From CAVXGU01 sp963761615 (lineage in GTDB: Bacteria > Acidobacteriota > Vicinamibacteria > Vicinamibacterales > CAVVIG01), in the NCBI GenBank assembly GCA_963761615.1, contig CAVXGU010000004.1:248001-312000 (forward strand): a stretch of DNA of 64,000 nt. Direction: 5' to 3'. The position numbers and the translations under genes are program-made. The notes under the pieces are model-generated. The model was not told where the DNA came from and ran no database searches. It was given only the letters and a program-made list of their open reading frames with translations. Within the stretch, counting starts at the first letter, position 1. Every line of letters begins with the position of its first letter. Shown one piece after another: positions 18,156 through 26,858 of this stretch.

Positions 18156-19076
18156 ATGAACCCTTCGAAGATGCTCGTCGCAACTGCCGCACTGGCGCTC
18201 TGCGTCGGCGTCGCCCCGTCAGCGATGGCTCAGCACCGCGACAGCGGACAACACCGCAGCGGCAGGGCCGTGACCCGGGGGCAGTCGCGCGACGCGGGCC
18301 CGCGAGCGGGCAGCGCCGCGGGGCCGCACCGTGATTCGACCGGTCGCGCGCCGGTCGCGCGAGGCGAGGCCGTACCGCGACGCGCCGAGCCGGGTGGCGT
18401 GGAGCGGGGATTCGCCACACGCGGCTTCGAGACGCGCGGCGTCCAGCGTGGGCCCGTCACGCGTGGGTTCGTGACGCGCGACTTCGCGAGGCGCGCCCCC
18501 GTGCGCGGCTACGTCGGCGTGGCCCCCACGCGCTTCGTCCGTCCGTACTACACGTTCCGGCCGCGCGTACGCCTGTCGTTCGGCCTGTGGGCCGGCTATC
18601 CGATCGCCTACTCGTACGCGTACTTCGATCCGTTCTACGCGTACGACCCCTACTACTCTCCGTACGGCTACGCGAGCCCGTACTACGCCCCGTACGGCTA
18701 TCCGTATCCGTACGACCCGTCGTACGCCCCGTACGGGTACGACGATCCGTCGGCGACCGCTCCGGCCTATCCACCACCGCCCGCGGCCTATCCCCCGAGC
18801 GGATCGACGTCACCCCAGGGTCCGATCCAGGTCCAGCCCGGGCAGTCCGACATGGGCGGCCTGAGCTTCGACATCGCACCGTCCACCGCGCAGGTCTTCG
18901 TGGACGGAAACGCGGTCGGCACGGTGGGCGAATTCACGCCCAGCAGCCAGCCCCTCGGGCTGCCCGCCGGGCCGCACCACATCGAGCTCCGCGCGCCCGG
19001 CTATCAGACGATGAGCTTCGACGTGCAGATCGTGGCGGGTCAGGTGATCCCGTATCAGGGCGCGATGGAACGTTGA
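18156..19076 (+). CDS. Exported Tyr/Pro/Gly-rich protein with C-terminal PEGA domain
   Basis: A 306-residue exported protein. The signal peptide (MNPSKMLVATAALALCVGVA, cleavage after AMAQ) is followed by an Arg/Gly-rich basic segment with a repeated RGF motif (residues 25-125). Next is a very Tyr-rich stretch of YGY, YPY and PYY units (about 140-205), a Pro-rich linker, and a PEGA domain at about 230-305 (QVFVDGNAVGTVGEF, LPAGPHHIELRAPGY). PEGA domains occur on surface and periplasmic proteins. Arg-rich plus Tyr-rich low complexity suggests a disordered envelope or matrix component, but this is inference. GGAAGGAG precedes the ATG. It is followed 77 bases later by another exported protein, perhaps in one transcript. 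Confidence 0.82.
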   Translation: MNPSKMLVATAALALCVGVAPSAMAQHRDSGQHRSGRAVTRGQSRDAGPRAGSAAGPHRDSTGRAPVARGEAVPRRAEPGGVERGFATRGFETRGVQRGPVTRGFVTRDFARRAPVRGYVGVAPTRFVRPYYTFRPRVRLSFGLWAGYPIAYSYAYFDPFYAYDPYYSPYGYASPYYAPYGYPYPYDPSYAPYGYDDPSATAPAYPPPPAAYPPSGSTSPQGPIQVQPGQSDMGGLSFDIAPSTAQVFVDGNAVGTVGEFTPSSQPLGLPAGPHHIELRAPGYQTMSFDVQIVAGQVIPYQGAMER

Positions 19077-19153
19077 TCGAGCCCAGAGCCGAGAGCCCGA
19101 AGCCCGGAACCCACCTGGTCCCTGGCTTGCAGGACTCAACCGCGGAGGAACCA

Positions 19154-19855
19154 ATGAGCAACCGACTGATGTCCGGCGCACGCCGTGCCACGGCAATTGG
19201 CGCCATTCTGACGATTGCCGTGTTCTGCCTGGCGCAGAGCGCCCCCGCGCAGGACTGGCGCGACATGGACTGGTCGGGCAATACTTCCCGACTGTCCAGA
19301 ATCGACCCGGGCTCGTATGTGACGGTTCGCGTCACGAACCCGATCGAGGTCAACCGCGTCGGGGGCCGCGTCTACGCGGGTGTCGTGGAGAACGACGTGT
19401 GGGACGACTACCGGCGGCTGTCGGTCCCGGCGATTCCACGCGGTTCCCGGGTGGATCTCGTCGTCAGGACCGCCCGGGACGGCGACCTGATTCTCGATCT
19501 CGATTCCATCTACGCGCACGGTGTGCGCTACATCGTGGCCGCCACGCCCGAGCGCGTCGAAGCGCCGCGCGATCGTGACCACGGCGGCGACGTGGCGGCG
19601 GCCGCCGGCAGCGGTGCGGTGATTGGCACCATCGTCGGCGCGATTGCCGGCGGCGGCAAGGGTGCCGCCATTGGCGCCGCGGCGGGAGCGGCGACGGGTC
19701 TCGCCCTCGCCGCGAACGGCCGCGAGATCCACGTTCCTCGTGGATCGGTGCTCACGTTCAGGCTCGAGCGTCCGCTCGTCATCAGGGCGCCCGCCGGGCG
19801 CCCCGGTCGCGACGACCGGGGCGATCGCCGCGACGATCGGCGGGATCACCGCTAG
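19154..19855 (+). CDS. Exported protein with glycine-zipper segment
   Basis: A 233-residue exported protein: signal peptide to about residue 33 (FCLAQSAPAQ), then a beta-rich domain with VTVRVTNPIEVNRVGGRVYAG. A glycine-zipper stretch at about residues 150-190 (GAVIGTIVGAIAGGGKG, then AAIGAAAGAATGLALA) is the type that inserts in or spans outer membranes. The C-terminus returns to beta structure (VPRGSVLTFRLERPL) and ends in an Asp/Arg repeat tail. The zipper may be a membrane anchor. GGAGG precedes the ATG at good distance. Function is not known. Confidence 0.8.
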   Translation: MSNRLMSGARRATAIGAILTIAVFCLAQSAPAQDWRDMDWSGNTSRLSRIDPGSYVTVRVTNPIEVNRVGGRVYAGVVENDVWDDYRRLSVPAIPRGSRVDLVVRTARDGDLILDLDSIYAHGVRYIVAATPERVEAPRDRDHGGDVAAAAGSGAVIGTIVGAIAGGGKGAAIGAAAGAATGLALAANGREIHVPRGSVLTFRLERPLVIRAPAGRPGRDDRGDRRDDRRDHR

Positions 19856-19873
19856 CGTCTTCCCGCCTTCGCG

Positions 19874-20341
19874 TCACGCGGTCCAGGCGTTGACCGCGAA
19901 GTGGCGCTCGAGACGCTCGCCCACATCGTCGACCGCCAGGGCGGGCGTGCCGAAATCCAGTGGGGGCGGCTCCGGCTCACGAGCCGGGGCCGCCCGATCG
20001 ATGAAGTCCAGCGGCGTCTCGAACGCGATCGCGAGGCGGTACTGGACCGATCGCTCGTCGAACCGCGCGACCTCCGATCGCACCACCCGCCCGTTCACGC
20101 GCCGCGCGCCCTCCTCGCGCTGAATCTCGAGCTGTCCGGCCACACGCGGGAACAGTCGCCGCTCGCACTCGATGAGGACGCCGACGGCCGATACGTTCAG
20201 CACCTTCACGGGTTCCGAGGCCACCGTCACGCCCGTGATGACGGGCAGATCCGACAGCGTCCGTCGGGGGGATCGCCGGCGATCCGGCGCGTTGCCCGAC
20301 TCAGGATCGGTGGTCACGGCCGCAGGTTCTGTCGTCCCCAT
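19874..20341 (-). CDS. PilZ domain protein
   Basis: A 155-residue protein with a PilZ-like domain. DRRRSPRRTLSDLPV (about residues 20-34) resembles the RxxxR box that binds cyclic di-GMP, and VLNVSAVGVLIECERRL (about 47-63) stands where D/NxSxxG is expected (N49-x-S51-x-x-G54). It is therefore a probable c-di-GMP receptor or a degenerate relative. Its ATG shares one base with the stop of the upstream PAS gene (TGATG), so the two are translationally coupled and probably act together. Confidence 0.83.
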   Translation of the reverse strand: MGTTEPAAVTTDPESGNAPDRRRSPRRTLSDLPVITGVTVASEPVKVLNVSAVGVLIECERRLFPRVAGQLEIQREEGARRVNGRVVRSEVARFDERSVQYRLAIAFETPLDFIDRAAPAREPEPPPLDFGTPALAVDDVGERLERHFAVNAWTA

Positions 20342-21099
20342 CAGGCGCCAGCCGACGCCGCGCCGGTGGCCGTTCGGGGGACGTCGTCCTGCCCGGCGGC
20401 GGGATCCGACGAGCCGGGCGCGACGAGGCGCAGAGCCCGGGACCTGTCGAGCAGCGCCTGCGCCTGCTCCTGCGTGTCCTTGGCGCCGCGCAGGATCCCG
20501 GCGAGGGCTGCGCGCCATTCGTCCCGCTCCTCGAGCAGCTGCGCGACGCGCGCCTGTTCGGCCGCCAGCGAGACCTCGGCGGCATGCAGGGCGCCTTTCA
20601 ACCGATCGTGCTGGATGGCGAGCTTTCCGTAGCGCGATCGCCACTCCTCGCCGGCGGCGGCCAGCCGGCCGCGGTCGCTCACGTCCGCGCTCGCCGTCAG
20701 AAGGAGGGGCGTGCCGTCGGCGCGAGGGATCGGCACCGCGCGCATTTCGAGACGGCGCGTGCTTCCATCGGGACAGACGGCGTCGTACTCGAGCGCTCCC
20801 GCTTCGCCTCGGGCCACGCCTTCGACGAACGCGGCAAACTGCTCGCGGCCTTCCTCGGAGATCACGCTGTCGGCGGACCGGCCCACGATGGCGATCGGGT
20901 CTTCCAGTCCGAGCAGCGACAGCCATGCGCGATTCGCCGCCACGACCGGTCCCGATGGATCCATCAGCATGAGGCCGGCCGGCGCCGACTCGATGATCAG
21001 ACGCAACCGGCGCTCCGCCGCCTCGGGGGCGGGCCGTACAGCATCGGACTTCAACGGGGGAGACGGCGCGACCAATCGTGGGGGAAGGATCGATTCCAT
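20341..21099 (-). CDS. PAS domain protein with C-terminal coiled coil
   Basis: A 252-residue protein. Residues about 30-145 form a PAS domain with PAC-type ending (LRLIIESAPAGLMLMDPSGP, VVAANRAWLSLLGLED, RRLEMRAVPIPRADGTPLLL). Residues about 150-225 are a heptad-rich helix likely to form a coiled coil (DRLKGALHAAEVSLAAEQAR). No kinase, GGDEF or EAL output domain follows, so the output must be by protein contact, most simply with the overlapping PilZ gene product. GAGG lies five bases before the ATG. The ligand is not predictable from sequence. Confidence 0.83.
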   Translation of the reverse strand: MESILPPRLVAPSPPLKSDAVRPAPEAAERRLRLIIESAPAGLMLMDPSGPVVAANRAWLSLLGLEDPIAIVGRSADSVISEEGREQFAAFVEGVARGEAGALEYDAVCPDGSTRRLEMRAVPIPRADGTPLLLTASADVSDRGRLAAAGEEWRSRYGKLAIQHDRLKGALHAAEVSLAAEQARVAQLLEERDEWRAALAGILRGAKDTQEQAQALLDRSRALRLVAPGSSDPAAGQDDVPRTATGAASAGA

Positions 21100-21272
21100 C
21101 CGGGGCCTCGAGCCAGGTTTGGGGCGCGGTGCTGCAAACCGGCCGCCATCGGACGAGGTCACGGAATATGCGAAAAACGGCGAGCCGCCTCCGCGATCCG
21201 GCGCGCACGCGTGCCCGATAATGGAACACGGCTGACGGTTTTTTCGACCGCCGCTCGGAGTCGGGGCGCCTC

Positions 21273-21917
21273 TCAGGAAACGATCGCCGCGGTCTCGCGG
21301 CTCACGTCCGGGTGCCACTCGTGGCCGCCGTCGAACGTCAGGGTCCGGACCGCGACACCCGCCGCACGCAGTCGCGTCTGGTCGGCGGCCCACTGGTCGG
21401 ACGTGTACAGCACATCGTGCCCGCCGCGGGCCACGAGCACCGTCGGCAGCCGGCGCAGCGTGTCGGCCGACAGCTCCGGAGGCACGTCGCCGCCGACCGC
21501 GACGACGCCGAGCACGGTGCGGGTCGCCGCGCACGCCGCGCGAAACGCCATCGCGACACCCTGCGAGAACCCGGTGTAGAGAACGGGCAGGTCCACCTGC
21601 GCGTCTCGGGCGACTTCGTCGATGACGGCCTCCACGTAGCCGACGTTGTCCCGAATCGCCAACTCGCGATCCTGACGCGTCATCCAGCTCGCCACGACGT
21701 CGGCGGGACGTCCCCGGTAGAAAGGGTGCAGCGCCTGGATCGAGACGAGGGCCCAGCGGTCCGCGCCAGGAATGCCGCGCAGCCGCTCCATCTGGATCTC
21801 GGCCGTCTCGGCATAGCCGTGGCATCCGGCGATCACGCCGGCTGGCATGGCGTGCGTGGGCATTTCGATCAGATATCGACCGTGAACGGATGCGGCGATC
21901 GTGCGGGCGATGGCCAT
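21273..21917 (-). CDS. Alpha/beta hydrolase (dienelactone hydrolase/carboxylesterase-like)
   Basis: A 214-residue single-domain alpha/beta hydrolase with the nucleophile elbow G116-F-S118-Q-G, an acid region LPTVLVARGGHDVLY and the terminal histidine in FDGGHEWHP. Length and pattern fit the phospholipase/carboxylesterase and dienelactone-hydrolase group. The ATG at 21917 has GGAGAG just upstream; the in-frame extension to 22085 lacks homology. It is divergent from yidB with a 189-base shared upstream region. Substrate unknown. Confidence 0.83.
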   Translation of the reverse strand: MAIARTIAASVHGRYLIEMPTHAMPAGVIAGCHGYAETAEIQMERLRGIPGADRWALVSIQALHPFYRGRPADVVASWMTRQDRELAIRDNVGYVEAVIDEVARDAQVDLPVLYTGFSQGVAMAFRAACAATRTVLGVVAVGGDVPPELSADTLRRLPTVLVARGGHDVLYTSDQWAADQTRLRAAGVAVRTLTFDGGHEWHPDVSRETAAIVS

Positions 21918-22106
21918 GACTCTCCACGATACGGCCGGCCTCGTGCGTTTGGCCACGGGAAATGACGTGGATGAGCAGGAGTCGCCGGCCGGTGGGAAAC
22001 GTTGTGCGGGGAGCGCGAGGAGCGCCGGCGCGCGGCGGCGGTCGGCCGTCCGTACGCCAACGCGTGTAAGCTGTTGCAGACACACTCTTCAGGGGGAGGG
22101 CCTGCA

Positions 22107-22439
22107 ATGGGACTCTTGGATGGCATGCTGGGCGGACTCGTCGGCGGCGAGATGGCCACGCTCGTCAATCAGTTCGTCGCGCAGAACGGCGGGGTCAGCG
22201 GAATCGTGTCGAAGTTCGAGAAGGCCGGCCTCGCGTCGACCGTGCAGTCCTGGGTCGGGACAGGTGCGAACGCCCCGGTGTCGGGCGATCAGATCCAGCA
22301 GGCGCTGGGCAGCGATCTGATGCAGCAGCTGACCGCGAAGACGGGTTTGTCGTCCGACGTCCTGGCGCAGAAGCTGGCGCAGTTCCTTCCGGAGGTCGTC
22401 GACAAGCTGACGCCCGGCGGCGTCGTCCCGAAGAGCTGA
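22107..22439 (+). CDS. yidB: YidB-family protein (DUF937)
   Basis: A 110-residue protein of the YidB family: MGLLDGMLGGLVGGEMATLV, GGVSGIVSKFEKAGLASTVQ and SWVGTGANAPVSGDQIQQALG, then LAQFLPEVVDKLTPGG. The length and these three motifs match the Escherichia coli protein. The family has no established activity. AGGGGGAGGG lies six bases upstream of the ATG, suggesting strong expression. Confidence 0.92.
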   Translation: MGLLDGMLGGLVGGEMATLVNQFVAQNGGVSGIVSKFEKAGLASTVQSWVGTGANAPVSGDQIQQALGSDLMQQLTAKTGLSSDVLAQKLAQFLPEVVDKLTPGGVVPKS

Positions 22440-22454
22440 GCGGACCACCGCGCG

Positions 22455-23669
22455 TCAGGCCGCGGCGGACGCGTGGTCGCGGACGGGCGCCGGTGATCGC
22501 CCGATCGCCGCGTAGAGCGCGTCCCTGAGCGCGACGTCGCGAGGGTCTCCGGTGAGCCGCGTGCCCATCTGGCTCGTCACATAGGCGTATCCGACGCCGG
22601 CCTCGGGATCCGCGAAGCCCAGCGATCCGCCGGCCCCGGGCGCGCCGTAAGCGCGCACGCTGCCGAAGGGCCATTCCGCCGTCGACTTCATGAAGCCCAG
22701 CGAGAACTGGACGTCGTTGCTCTTCAGGCACTCGTCGTGGAAGCCGCGCACGGGGGGAGTGGCGGGAGCCTCGAGCAGATCCAGCGTCGCCCGGCGCAGC
22801 CCGAGTTCCCGTCCGCCCGTGGCGAACGTGCTGTAGGCGCGCGCGATGGCGCGCGCGGTGCCGACGCCGCTGCCCGAGGGCACCTCCACATCGCGCACGT
22901 AGACGCGACGCTCGTCGTGAGGCAGCATGGAGCCCCGCAATGCGCGCGCGACCTTCAATCGCGGATTCATCGCCGCGAGCATGAATCGAAGCCCGAAACC
23001 GTGCAGCATGTCGGCGAACGTCGGCCGGGCGATGGTTGCCAGCCGCGAGTCCGGGACCGACTCGGGCAGGCGGATGTACACGTCCAGCCCCAGCGGCGAG
23101 GCGATCTCGTCCTGGAAGACGCGTCCGAGGCTGCGATGCTGCGGGTCGATGCGGCGCAGGATTTCTCCCTCGTAGAACCCCAGCGTGATCGCGTGATACC
23201 CCTGGCGCGTGCCGGGTTCCCAGGCAGGCTGCTGGCGGGCGAGCACGACGGCCAGCCGATTGGGATCCGAGACGAGGCCGAGATCGACGGGGACGTCGAG
23301 CGCATAGAGTCCGGCCTGGTGCGCGAGCAGCTGCCGGACGGTGATGCCGGCCTTGCCCCGCTGCGCGAATTCCGGCCAGTAGTCGGCCACGCGTGCTTCG
23401 TAGTCGAGCCATCCCCGCGAATGCGCCAGGGCCATCGTCATGGCGGCGAGGCCCTTGGTCGTCGAGTACACGATCACCATCGTGTCGCGCTCCCAGGGCT
23501 CGCCGGTCGCCTTGTTCCTGATGCCGCCCCAGAGATCGACGACCGGCTCGCCGTGCAGATAGACGCAGCACGCGCCGCCGAGCTCGCCGCGCCCGGCGAA
23601 GTTCTTCTCGAATGCGGCACGCACGGACTCGAAGCCCTGCTTCACGCGTCCTTCGACCTTGACGGACAT
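22455..23669 (-). CDS. Class C beta-lactamase-family serine hydrolase (EstB-like esterase)
   Basis: A 404-residue member of the beta-lactamase/penicillin-binding-like hydrolase family. The S69-T-T-K72 catalytic pair lies in VYSTTKGLAAMTMALA, and LLAHQAGLY and GYHAITLGFYEGEIL follow; the latter holds the conserved tyrosine region. There is no signal peptide, so it is cytoplasmic, like EstB-type esterases and unlike true beta-lactamases. GGAGGT lies about seven bases before the ATG at 23669. It converges on yidB with a 15-base gap. Substrate unknown; resistance should not be assumed. Confidence 0.88.
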   Translation of the reverse strand: MSVKVEGRVKQGFESVRAAFEKNFAGRGELGGACCVYLHGEPVVDLWGGIRNKATGEPWERDTMVIVYSTTKGLAAMTMALAHSRGWLDYEARVADYWPEFAQRGKAGITVRQLLAHQAGLYALDVPVDLGLVSDPNRLAVVLARQQPAWEPGTRQGYHAITLGFYEGEILRRIDPQHRSLGRVFQDEIASPLGLDVYIRLPESVPDSRLATIARPTFADMLHGFGLRFMLAAMNPRLKVARALRGSMLPHDERRVYVRDVEVPSGSGVGTARAIARAYSTFATGGRELGLRRATLDLLEAPATPPVRGFHDECLKSNDVQFSLGFMKSTAEWPFGSVRAYGAPGAGGSLGFADPEAGVGYAYVTSQMGTRLTGDPRDVALRDALYAAIGRSPAPVRDHASAAA

Positions 23670-23774
23670 CTGGCAACCTCCAGGTGGCGCGACATGCCGG
23701 TCCTGACCTCCGCAAAGGTCGTGCCTGGACGCCGACCATGCCTGTCGACGCGATCGCGATGCATCGATGAACCA

Positions 23775-23792
23775 CCGCCGGGAGCCCGGCGG
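23775..23792. repeat. Compact GC hairpin in divergent intergenic region
   Basis: CCGCCGG (23775-23781) and CCGGCGG (23786-23792) form a 7-base stem with a GAGC loop, midway between the serine hydrolase and the small secreted-protein gene. It may be a leader structure; no riboswitch class is recognised. Confidence 0.35.
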
Positions 23793-23917
23793 CGGCTCAC
23801 TCCCCGGCAAGTGGGAAAAGACCGTGACGGGGAAGACCCTGGCAGAGGGCGCGGCGTCACAAGGATTGCCGGCACGTCGCGAGACCGTCCGGCTGCATCC
23901 GATAAAGGGGGTCGCGC

Positions 23918-24169
23918 ATGGGGAAGCTGTTCGTGATGTGGGTGCTGTCGCTCGCGCTGGTCGGAGCCCTGGCCGCCGCCGCGACCGCTCAGGTGACGGC
24001 GCCGGCGCCGGCGCAGCCGCATGTTCTCAGCGGAAACGACATCGGCTTCAGGGTGGACGGCACCAATCGGCTCTCGGGCCGCCCGACGGGCCGGATCGTC
24101 GTCAGGCTGAACGGCCAGTGGGTCGAGCCTGCCGCCCCGGTGAAGGCGCGTCCGGCGGCTGACAGATAG
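23918..24169 (+). CDS. Small secreted protein of unknown function
   Basis: An 83-residue protein with a Sec signal peptide (MGKLFVMWVLSLALVGALAA, cleavage after ATAQ at about residue 25) and a mature part of under 60 residues containing HVLSGNDIGFRVDGTNRLSG and GRIVVRLNGQWVEP. The pattern GFRVDG...GRIVVRLNGQWVE suggests one small beta-sheet. AAAGGGGG lies eight bases before the ATG. I do not recognise a family. It is alone on its strand. Confidence 0.72.
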   Translation: MGKLFVMWVLSLALVGALAAAATAQVTAPAPAQPHVLSGNDIGFRVDGTNRLSGRPTGRIVVRLNGQWVEPAAPVKARPAADR

Positions 24170-24327
24170 GCCGCGAACCGGCGAGAGGATCGCGCGCCGC
24201 GGACCGGTGAAAAACAGCTGATCGCGACCATCGGGGTCGCCGGCGCGGGCTTCCGGCGCGGCGCGCGGCGAAGGCCGACCCGGTCGTCCTCCTGCGCTCG
24301 GAGCAGCAGGGCGATCGCTGGAGGGCG

Positions 24328-25509
24328 TCATGGACGCCGTCGAGCGTCGGCCTCTCTCCGGATCGATTGCCGGTATCGCCGGTACCGCCACCATGCCTGC
24401 CGCAGTGCATGCGCCCGCCTGGCCCGGCCGGCGGCCGCGGCCCAGGTGGCCGGCCGGCTCGCGCGCCACCAGAGAGCCGTTGCGACGTACCGCAGGCGGC
24501 TCGACGACCTGTCGAGGAGCAGCAGCGTGGTGCCAGCTTTCGTCAGGAAGTCGAGATCGAACAGCCCTTCCGTCGAGCTGAAGAGACGGTGTCTCGCGAG
24601 GGCCTCGACCCGCCGAGCGCCGGCGTCGCGCGGCCCGCGCTCCAGGAAGAAGGGAGGGACCGGCACGTCCAGGGCACGCGTGAGCGCGCCGAGCGGCGCC
24701 CAGAACGCCCGAGGCGCCCCCATGGCAGCGCTCCACGGCAGCAGACGCGACCAGTCGAAGGCTGGTTCGCCTCGGAGAACGGCGAGCAGATCCCACGCCG
24801 TCTTCAGTCCGAAGGAGAAGAACGACGCGGAGGCATGCACCATCGAGTGAAAGAGCAACGCCTGCGGTCCGGGCACCCCGAAGTCATCCGACGTGGCGAC
24901 GGGACGTACGTCCTCGAGCAGACTGGCCTCCGGCAGACCCCAGAACGCCGGCATCATCCGCGTGTGGATCTCGATGGCGGCGCCGTGGAACGCGATCGGC
25001 TCCAGATGGTGCGGCGCGCTGGGGCCCGCGTTCTCCGGTCCCTCGAATCCGCGCGCGAGGAGTCGGCTCCGCAGGACCGGCGCCAGATCGGGCTCGACGA
25101 GAACGTCGACATCCGACGTCGCCCGCGCAACGGCGCGTGCGGGCGCGCGCATGAGGAACGCGGAACCCTTGAGCAGCACGCCGCGTCCCCCGAGCTCCCG
25201 CAGGGCCGAGCCGACCTGCGCAATCGCGTCTCTCTGCGCGCGTTCGCGCACGAGATCGAACATCGCTCGTCGCGACAGGGTGTCGAGAAACGTCTCCGGA
25301 ACGGACCGCCTCAGCACCGGCGCATTGAGGATGCCGGCAAGCGGCCGCGCCAGACCGCTTCCGCACAGACACTCGCCGAGGCGCTCCCAGTCCTGCCCGG
25401 CGCGGTCGAACGCAATCGCGGCCTGGGAATCGATCTCGAGATCCGGGTCGGATGCGAGGCGAACGAACCACCGGCACGCCGCGATCCAGGCGGCGTCCTC
25501 CGCGTTCAC
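24328..25509 (-). CDS. NTP_transf_5-type nucleotidyltransferase
   Basis: A 393-residue protein of the nucleotidyltransferase family found in HprK/PqqD peptide-tailoring loci and in paeninodin-type lasso clusters. The active-site segment is GGRGVLLKGSAFLMRAPARA followed by RATSDVDVLVEPDL, with the paired aspartates of the nucleotidyltransferase fold; AIEIHTRMMPAFW is also conserved. It is clearly related, over its full length, to the C-terminal half of the fusion at 46469-48673 (shared LTK-G, LWWR-SRP-TWAAA and QAWxxYRRYR segments). The GTG start overlaps the stop of the upstream glycosyltransferase (GTGA). It is the last gene of the minus-strand run from 30122. A role in adding a nucleotide or phosphate group to a peptide is inferred from relatives. 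Confidence 0.85.
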   Translation of the reverse strand: MNAEDAAWIAACRWFVRLASDPDLEIDSQAAIAFDRAGQDWERLGECLCGSGLARPLAGILNAPVLRRSVPETFLDTLSRRAMFDLVRERAQRDAIAQVGSALRELGGRGVLLKGSAFLMRAPARAVARATSDVDVLVEPDLAPVLRSRLLARGFEGPENAGPSAPHHLEPIAFHGAAIEIHTRMMPAFWGLPEASLLEDVRPVATSDDFGVPGPQALLFHSMVHASASFFSFGLKTAWDLLAVLRGEPAFDWSRLLPWSAAMGAPRAFWAPLGALTRALDVPVPPFFLERGPRDAGARRVEALARHRLFSSTEGLFDLDFLTKAGTTLLLLDRSSSRLRYVATALWWRASRPATWAAAAGRARRAHALRQAWWRYRRYRQSIRREADARRRP

Positions 25510-26645
25510 GACCGCGCCTGCGAGAGGTCGTCGGCCTCTGCGTCCGCCGCGGCGGGCCGGCCCGCCCGCGCCAGCGCGAGACGTTGCTTGACGACGTGAG
25601 CCGGGTTTCCCGGGTCGAGCGCGCAGGCCCGTGCGTAGTAGCGGGCGCTCTCGTCGTAGCGCCGCAGTTTGAACAGGCAGAGCGCGACGGCTTCGCTGGC
25701 GGCGGCGCCGAAAATCCGGACGTCGTAGGCGACCCCGTCGTCCGAGCAGTACGTCTCGGCGTCCGTGTTCGCGAGATCTTCGAGAACGGCGAGCGCCTCG
25801 GCGTATCGTCCGGCGTCGAGCAACCGCCGCCCCTGGAGCCAGCGGAAGAGACAGTCGTCTGGAAACCGCTCCAGCGCCTCGTCGAGGAGCGCGGGGTCAG
25901 CGGGGTTCGATCCGACCAGCAGCGACCCGTAGGGCAGGGCGTCGAGCGGACTCCGCACCCGGGCGGCCCGCACGATGTCGGTCGCCCGCCGCCACGCCGC
26001 CGTCGCGCCCGCGTGGTCCCCCAGGCCTTCGAGCACCTGTCCGAGGTGATTCCACGAATAGACGTGGCCTGGATCCTGCAACAGCCGCGCCCGGAGCAGG
26101 GGGGCGTTCCGCGCGTGCTTGCGTGCCTGATCCCCGTCGTACCCGTAGTGGTCGAGTGCGAGGTCGGACGCGCCGATGCGCGTTCCGTCCTCGCGCATCA
26201 CGGCGTGGATGTCGGGGAGCATCGTTTCGTGGATGACGTTTCGGAAGCGGATGCGCGCGTCGTTCCGGAACAGGCGGCACTCGCGGTACTGGGTGAAGCC
26301 GGTTCGACACCGGAACTTCACGGTCGCAGCGACGAGGGCGGAGTCGTCCAGCGTCGCCGCCAGCGCGTCCCGGCTCAGAGGCCGCGCGCGCTCGTCGGCA
26401 TCGATGTAGAGAATCCAGTCGCCGCGTGCGTACGACAGGGCGGCGTTTCTGGCGGCAGAGAAATCGCCGTGCCAGGCCTCGTGAACGACGCGCGCTCCGA
26501 ACCGGGCGGCGATCTGCGGGCTCTCGTCCGTTGACCCTGTGTCGACGACGACGATCTCGTCGACGAGTCCGTCGAGCGAGGCGAGGCAAGAAGGCAGCGT
26601 CGACGCCTCGTCGCGGACGATGAGGGTCGCGGACAAAGCCGCCAA
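25506..26645 (-). CDS. Family 2 glycosyltransferase with TPR-like C-terminus
   Basis: A 379-residue glycosyltransferase. The GT-A catalytic domain is residues 1-200: SATLIVRDEASTLPSCLASL, IVVVDTGSTDES and the metal-binding motif ILYIDADE (DAD near residue 82). Residues 200-370 are helical repeats of TPR type (SWNHLGQVLEGLGDHAGATA, ALCLFKLRRYDESARYYARA), an arrangement known from SunS-like and other peptide or polysaccharide glycosyltransferases. It overlaps the nucleotidyltransferase gene and lies 12 bases after the Tat-like small peptide gene, so a glycosylated peptide is one possible product of this locus. Confidence 0.87.
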   Translation of the reverse strand: MAALSATLIVRDEASTLPSCLASLDGLVDEIVVVDTGSTDESPQIAARFGARVVHEAWHGDFSAARNAALSYARGDWILYIDADERARPLSRDALAATLDDSALVAATVKFRCRTGFTQYRECRLFRNDARIRFRNVIHETMLPDIHAVMREDGTRIGASDLALDHYGYDGDQARKHARNAPLLRARLLQDPGHVYSWNHLGQVLEGLGDHAGATAAWRRATDIVRAARVRSPLDALPYGSLLVGSNPADPALLDEALERFPDDCLFRWLQGRRLLDAGRYAEALAVLEDLANTDAETYCSDDGVAYDVRIFGAAASEAVALCLFKLRRYDESARYYARACALDPGNPAHVVKQRLALARAGRPAAADAEADDLSQARS

Positions 26646-26657
26646 CGACGTGGGGGG

Positions 26658-26858
26658 CTAGCCCGGGGAAGAAGGGAGTGTGATGTTGGACGCGGCCTGT
26701 GCGTGCACGTTGTACGCGGACACGCCCTTCATCGAGAAGGACATGACCAGCGGAGCCCCGAACGCCGTTCCGGCGACGAGCGCCTTCAGGAACGCGCGCT
26801 TGTTCGGGTCGACATGTTCCAGGGCTTTGTCGAGACCGTCCTTGTCACTGGTCGCCAT
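26658..26858 (-). CDS. 66-residue Tat-like small protein, candidate peptide substrate
   Basis: A very short gene with a good ribosome site (GGGGGAG, five bases before the ATG at 26858). The product has an acidic N-terminus (MATSDKDGLDKALEHVDP), a KRAFLKALVAG motif resembling a Tat or anchor signal, a hydrophobic stretch (TAFGAPLVMSFSM), and a Ser/Asn/Thr-rich tail ending SNITLPSSPG. An in-frame extension to 26981 is antisense-type sequence over the kinase gene and is rejected. It lies between the HprK-like kinase and the glycosyltransferase. As the only short exported-looking product in a kinase/PqqD/nucleotidyltransferase/glycosyltransferase run, it is the best candidate for the modified peptide; this is inference. 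Confidence 0.7.
   Translation of the reverse strand: MATSDKDGLDKALEHVDPNKRAFLKALVAGTAFGAPLVMSFSMKGVSAYNVHAQAASNITLPSSPG

Noticed and set aside
18620..18745. GTACGG/CCGTACG-rich stretch as a tandem DNA repeat.
   Set aside because: It is in frame and encodes the Tyr/Gly/Pro-rich part of the exported PEGA protein; the repetition is at protein level and irregular in DNA.
22455..23669. Annotating this gene and the one at 56444 as antibiotic-resistance beta-lactamases.
   Set aside because: Both have the SxxK pair but the layout and context of esterase/peptidase relatives, and one has no signal peptide.
23670..23917. A cobalamin-type riboswitch in the divergent gap.
   Set aside because: One strong hairpin and G-rich runs are present, but the conserved B12-box sequence is absent.
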